Assembly: GCA_963716095.1 (NCBI GenBank)
Contig: CAVQSV010000016.1
Location: 186,001-250,000, forward strand
DNA length: 64,000 bases
DNA from: Sva-07 sp963716095
GTDB lineage: Bacteria > Actinomycetota > Acidimicrobiia > Acidimicrobiales > Ilumatobacteraceae
Direction of reading: 5' to 3'
Below are positions 60,660 to 64,000 of this stretch, piece by piece (within the stretch, counting starts at the first letter, position 1; each line of letters opens with the position of its first letter). The translations under genes were made by a program, and so were the position numbers. Under the pieces are notes generated by a model, which had not been told where the DNA came from, did not search any database, and saw only the letters and a program-made list of their open reading frames with translations.

Positions 60660-61621
60660 CGACGCCCATCGACGCCCACGGCGCAGGGGCGTCGTCCCTG
60701 CCCAGGTGCGCTTCGAGTTCGACGATCACCGACGGCGATGTCGCCCAAGCTCATGTCGGAGCGGAGCGAGTTCGGAGATGAAGTTGGCATGGGGGCTCGT
60801 TCGTTCAGGAGAGTTGGACGCCGGCGGCTGTTGCCGCCACCGAGCGCGAAGCCGAGGGCCATCTGGCGCAGGCCGAGCACCTTGGCGGGCGGCACCGGCG
60901 ATCGGCGGACCCACACGAGGTGGAGCACGACGATCACCGCCACCGCGGTCGATCCGACGAGCACGTCGGGGTCGACAACAGCGGCGACGGCAGCAACCAC
61001 CAGCGCCAGGAGCTGGAACACGTCACTGGAGCGCGTGCTCACCGCCCCGCGATGGAGTCGCCCGATCTGGGTGCGGATGAACGGGATGGCACCGATCGAG
61101 CGCGCGGCCAGCACCAGCCATGCTGCGGCTGCGAGTGCGACCGCGCCGTCCGCCGCGATGACGATGGCTGCAGCGACCGCGCCCATGCCGACCGCACCGC
61201 AGAGTTCCGGGACGAGCCGTCGACCACGGCTGCGGATGTCGTACCAGAGCTCGATGCCGAACAGCGGCAGCGCAATGGCCGCCGGGATCAGCCAGGCCCA
61301 CCCGGCCGCGGCGAGCGCCACCACACCCAGGACTGCGATCGCGACCACTTCGGCGAGACCGATTCGACGTGCGAGGACGGTGCGTTCGAGCTCACGATGG
61401 CGGCGGAGATCGGCGAGTGCGAGCTTGAGCGGTGTGCGTGCGAGGAAGGCGAGCATCGCTGCAGCACCGATGGCGACACCGGCCCAGGAGAACGCGAGGA
61501 GCAGGCCGAGCAGAATCGGTTCGGCGGTGAGGCCCCAACCGCCGTGTTCAGAGGGGATCGCCACCGTCTTCCAGGTGGGACGTTCGCCGACGTGATGCGC
61601 CGCAGCCGTGCGGGTGTTCAC
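60635..61621 (-). CDS. YwiC-like integral membrane protein
   Basis: A 328-residue membrane protein. After TVAIPSEHGGWGLTAEPILLGLLLAFS, the hallmark of YwiC-like proteins, it has about eight hydrophobic segments and a conserved charged loop (RSRGRRLVPELCGAVGMG). YwiC-like genes often accompany denitrification or NO-response genes, but the biochemical role is unknown. The GTG at 61621 overlaps the Rrf2 gene stop (GTGA), which fixes the start. The last 60 residues (after GFALGGGN) are hydrophilic and Arg/Ser-rich, unlike the family, so the C-terminus may be shifted by an indel near 60830. Confidence 0.82.
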   Translation of the reverse strand: MNTRTAAAHHVGERPTWKTVAIPSEHGGWGLTAEPILLGLLLAFSWAGVAIGAAAMLAFLARTPLKLALADLRRHRELERTVLARRIGLAEVVAIAVLGVVALAAAGWAWLIPAAIALPLFGIELWYDIRSRGRRLVPELCGAVGMGAVAAAIVIAADGAVALAAAAWLVLAARSIGAIPFIRTQIGRLHRGAVSTRSSDVFQLLALVVAAVAAVVDPDVLVGSTAVAVIVVLHLVWVRRSPVPPAKVLGLRQMALGFALGGGNSRRRPTLLNERAPMPTSSPNSLRSDMSLGDIAVGDRRTRSAPGQGRRPCAVGVDGRRWAPSIIS

Positions 61622-62019
61622 GCTGTGGCCACCTCCGCCAATGGCAGTTGTCCGAGCGACGAGCGCAGTTCGGCTCGGGCGCGACCCCATGCGATGTGGA
61701 GCGCGCAGGGCTCGGCGGCGTCGCAGCGCCGTTCGGCGACCACACACCGACCGGTGTCGGTGGGGCCGTCGATCGTCTCGACGACCTCGAGCACGCTGAG
61801 CGTGCCGAGGTCGCGTTGCGCCTGATAGCCACCGGTCGGGCCTGGGACCGAACGCACCCAGCCCGCACGCACCAGCGGGCCCATCACCTGGGGGATGAAG
61901 CCCGCCGTGGTGCCCAACGTGTCGGCGAGGTCGACGCTCTTCACCCGAGCCGGCGCCGCCTGGAGGGCGATCAACGCCCGCACGGCGAGGTCGGCTCGTT
62001 GGGTGATCTCCAATCTCAT
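61618..62019 (-). CDS. Rrf2-family Fe-S regulator, NsrR-like
   Basis: A 133-residue winged-helix regulator of the Rrf2 family. The N-terminal MRLEITQRADLAVRALIALQ and the wing PGPTGGYQAQRD are typical. Three cysteines, Cys92, Cys99 and Cys105, have the spacing that binds an Fe-S cluster in NsrR and IscR. Its place between nirK and the NO-related genes makes NsrR (NO-sensing repressor) the best guess. The start codon follows a site with the 10-mer ACTCATCGAC that also occurs upstream of nirK. The stop overlaps the YwiC-like gene start. Confidence 0.88.
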   Translation of the reverse strand: MRLEITQRADLAVRALIALQAAPARVKSVDLADTLGTTAGFIPQVMGPLVRAGWVRSVPGPTGGYQAQRDLGTLSVLEVVETIDGPTDTGRCVVAERRCDAAEPCALHIAWGRARAELRSSLGQLPLAEVATA

Positions 62020-62035
62020 GTTCTCAGAGTGCCCG

Positions 62036-62045
62036 ACTCATCGAC
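62036..62045. promoter_or_regulatory. 10-mer shared with the nirK upstream region
   Basis: ACTCATCGAC lies 17-26 bases upstream of the Rrf2 gene ATG (minus strand). The same ten bases lie upstream of nirK at 63557-63566. It may be part of an operator for the Rrf2/NsrR-like regulator; this is inference from the shared word and position only. Confidence 0.35.
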
Positions 62046-62070
62046 CTGGCGCCAAGGGACCGACGTCCCA

Positions 62071-63499
62071 TCACGGTTCGCCGTCGCCGGCCTGGAAGAG
62101 CCCGAGGGCACCCCGGCCGGGGAAGTTGAACGCATGGGTGACCATCGGATACAGCCCGTCTTCGGCAGCGAGCAGTTCGATCACTGCGCCCTGCGCCGGT
62201 GCGAGGTCGACGGCCTGGGAACCCCAGTTGCCCTCGTTGCCACGCTCGAGCTTGACGCCCTCCTTGATCACGGTGTCGAAGATCGTGCCGACGATGTGGA
62301 ACGACGAGTCGATCGAGGGCCCGACGTTCAGGACGAACAGACGGAACTGCTCACCGGTCGGCACCTCGATCGGAACATCGCGGTACTGGAACGCAGCACC
62401 GTTGAACATCACGAAGTCGGGTGCCGGCGCCGCCTGGTTGGCCTTGCCGAACGACGACACCTCGCCCTGCGGGCCGAGGTACCACTCGTGTTGGATCATG
62501 AAGAACTCGTTCTCCATCGGCTCGAGGCCTCCGGCGGGTTCGACGATGACCATGCCGAACATGCCGTTGGCGATGTGGTGCAGCACCGGGTCGGTACCGC
62601 AGTGGTACATCCACACCCCGGCGTAGTCGGTCGTGAACTCGTAGATCGAGTTCCTCACCGGGAGCAAGCGAGCGCATCTCGTCGTTCCATGCCACTTGCG
62701 AGGCGTGGAAGTCGATCGAGTGCGAGGCGCTGGCTTCTGGCGGATTGATCAGGTGGACCCTGACGGTGTCGCCGACCTGGGTACGGATCACCGGGCCCGG
62801 CATCGTGCCGTTGAAGGTCCAGATCTGCTGCACGTAGCCCTCGGCAACCGTGGCGAGCTTCTCCTCCACGACCATCTCGACGTCGATCAGGTCGCCACCA
62901 TCGGGTGCGCCGCCGGGGATCAGCGTGAAGCCGTCTCCTTCGCCTCGTTTCGGAGCTCTCGGATCACGCAGCTCGTAGGGCGGGGCGTCGGGATCGGCCT
63001 CGACGGTGGCCGCTTCGTCGCCGCCGTCGTGCTCACCCTCGTCGGAGTCCGCACCGGTGGATGCGTCGGTGCGGATGATGCCCTCCATGCCTGCCTCGGC
63101 GTGGCCGGGGATCGTGCAGAAGTACCGAATGCCCTCAGCGGGCACCTCGAAGTCGAACTCGACGGTCTCGCCCGCAGCAGCGACGATCGCCTCGCCGTTG
63201 TCGAACTTGATGTCGTGCTCGATCGAGCCGTCGTTGACCAGCACACCGGCGTACGAGCCGGCGGTGGCCATGAGGTCAGCGGGAGCGAAGGCGAACTCGG
63301 TGGCGATGAACTCGACCTCGTCGCCCGGGCTGATGTCGGAGCCATCGCTGGTCGTGGCGCCCGACGCGCCGTCTCCAGCGGCTTGTTCGGCACCTGAACT
63401 CGACGACCCCGCAGCGTCGGGTCCGTCAGGACCACACGCAGCAGCTGCGACGACGAACAGCGCGGCGATGCCGACTCGGACCATGGATCGGATGTGCAT
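62071..63499 (-). pseudogene. nirK: cupredoxin-fused copper nitrite reductase (NirK-type), one-base insertion
   Basis: Two frames join at 62644, where one extra base interrupts a 475-residue protein. The N-terminus is a lipoprotein signal (VGIAALFVVAAAACG, lipobox). Residues about 55-140 are an extra cupredoxin domain (ATEFAFAPADLMATAG, RYFCTIPGHAEAGM, type 1 Cu ligands). The two NirK-like domains follow: SHSIDFHASQVAW (Asp and His near the type 2 site), VWMYHCGTDPVLHHIANGM (type 1 Cys-His-Met and a type 2 His), and YPMVTHAFNF (type 2 His). The start ATG at 63499 has AGGAGG seven bases upstream. If the insertion is a sequence error, this is an intact nitrite reductase that makes NO. Confidence 0.82.
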
Positions 63500-63556
63500 G
63501 AGAGACCTCCTGGGCCTGGCCGAACGAGGATGTTCCGACCGGTCCATGAATTACAT

Positions 63557-63566
63557 ACTCATCGAC
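63557..63566. promoter_or_regulatory. candidate operator and promoter region upstream of nirK
   Basis: The 10-mer ACTCATCGAC, also found before the Rrf2 gene at 62036-62045, lies 58-67 bases upstream of the nirK ATG. It overlaps an AT-rich imperfect palindrome, ATGAATTACATACTCAT (63546-63562), the most AT-rich stretch of the neighbourhood and a good place for a promoter. Binding by the NsrR-like regulator is inferred. Confidence 0.4.
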
Positions 63567-63614
63567 TCATTGATTGACAGGGGCCAAGGTCCTTTCGCGG
63601 ACTCAACACGAACG

Positions 63615-64000
63615 TCAGCTGGTGGTGGAGACCACGGTGACCGGCACCGACACCTTGCGCGCGATGCGACAGGGCAGGTCCTGACGCAACCAACGCGAGA
63701 CCTTGGTGGGCAGGGTCGACACGATCACCTCGTCGAAACCGCCGGACTCGACCAATCCAGCCACCGCCGACGGGGTGTCGGCATCGAGCGACAACTCCCC
63801 CGTTGCCTCCACATCGAGCCCGGCGAGCCACTCGAGGCCGAAGTCGAGTTGCTGTTGCGCTGCCCGTCGATCGTCGTCGATGTCACGGCTCAAGGTCGGC
63901 GCCATGTCGGGCGCCGCTGCGCCCACGGCCACCGCCGATGCCACCGGGTTCGGAACGGGCACCACCAGGTGGACCGCGTGCGGAGCTGCTTCGGCCCGCT
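63615..64000 (-). CDS. universal stress protein, C-terminal part (cut by window edge)
   Basis: The gene enters from the right edge; about 127 C-terminal residues are visible. The end FDEVIVSTLPTKVSRWLRQDLPCRIARKVSVPVTVV is the second half of a UspA-type fold, with the strand-loop that binds ATP in related proteins partly altered. An Arg-rich helix (RDIDDDRRAAQQQLDFGLEWLA) precedes it. The start lies outside the window, so length and N-terminus are unknown. It is transcribed towards nirK, on the same strand, and is separated from it by 115 bases that carry the candidate regulatory site. Confidence 0.75.
   Translation of the reverse strand, partial: RAEAAPHAVHLVVPVPNPVASAVAVGAAAPDMAPTLSRDIDDDRRAAQQQLDFGLEWLAGLDVEATGELSLDADTPSAVAGLVESGGFDEVIVSTLPTKVSRWLRQDLPCRIARKVSVPVTVVSTTS

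Overview
The window looks like a chromosomal segment of a high-GC actinobacterium, most probably Acidimicrobiia (Ilumatobacter-like). This is inference from gene content: a WhiB regulator, F420-type LLM and PPOX oxidoreductases, a WS/DGAT acyltransferase, a PimB-like mannosyltransferase, an AGPS-like gene beside glpD, a DUF222/HNH protein and a class A RNase P RNA. Genes are dense, often overlap by 4 bases (ATGA/GTGA), and many start with GTG. I see no prophage, insertion sequence, CRISPR array or tRNA.

Layout. 1-9.4 kb: end of a GerMN lipoprotein, glycerol kinase glpK, an ACT protein, an AlaC-type aminotransferase, pyrophosphatase ppa, a three-gene ROK kinase operon, and a PimB-like glycosyltransferase coupled to a queG with an N-terminal Cys-rich fusion. 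9.5-16.3 kb: WS/DGAT, an NYN protein, a DnaQ/GIY-YIG fusion, thrB-trpD and whiB. 16.4-19.4 kb: a peroxide/iron module (PerR-like regulator, rubrerythrin, HdrD/GlpC-like Fe-S protein, DUF3501). 19.6-24.7 kb: an overlapping operon glpD / AGPS-like flavoenzyme / membrane protein / FGGY kinase that has lost glycerol-specific residues. 24.8-26.6 kb: two exported ferritin-like proteins, then rnpB. 26.6-28.8 kb: a gene graveyard with remnants of exported glycoside-hydrolase/PKD proteins. 28.8-38.5 kb: mixed accessory genes (EF-G2, Rieske oxygenase, stress protein, lipoproteins), several broken. 38.6-45.6 kb: a branched-chain-amino-acid-type ABC importer with a LivH-LivM fusion and a single MFS-LivF-LivG polypeptide, followed by a frameshifted anchored binding protein. 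45.6-58.4 kb: housekeeping (phosphatase, Zn-ribbon protein, class A PBP, oxidoreductase, glgC, glgA, ppc, hydrolase, LLM enzyme). 58.4-64 kb: a DUF222/HNH protein and a nitrogen-oxide cluster on the minus strand (cupredoxin-NirK, Rrf2/NsrR-like regulator, YwiC-like protein, hemerythrin-like protein, group III truncated hemoglobin), ending in a partial universal stress protein.

Three themes stand out. (1) The MFS-ABC-ABC fusion transporter is the best candidate for an undescribed system. (2) 33-base palindromes with a one-base centre recur, mostly just after stop codons, and three copies of one family lie inside the permease gene and are translated. (3) Several otherwise intact genes carry single-base indels (about 32900, 34023, 44478, 45217, 62644). 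These are either recent decay or sequence errors and should be settled before any gene is called dead.
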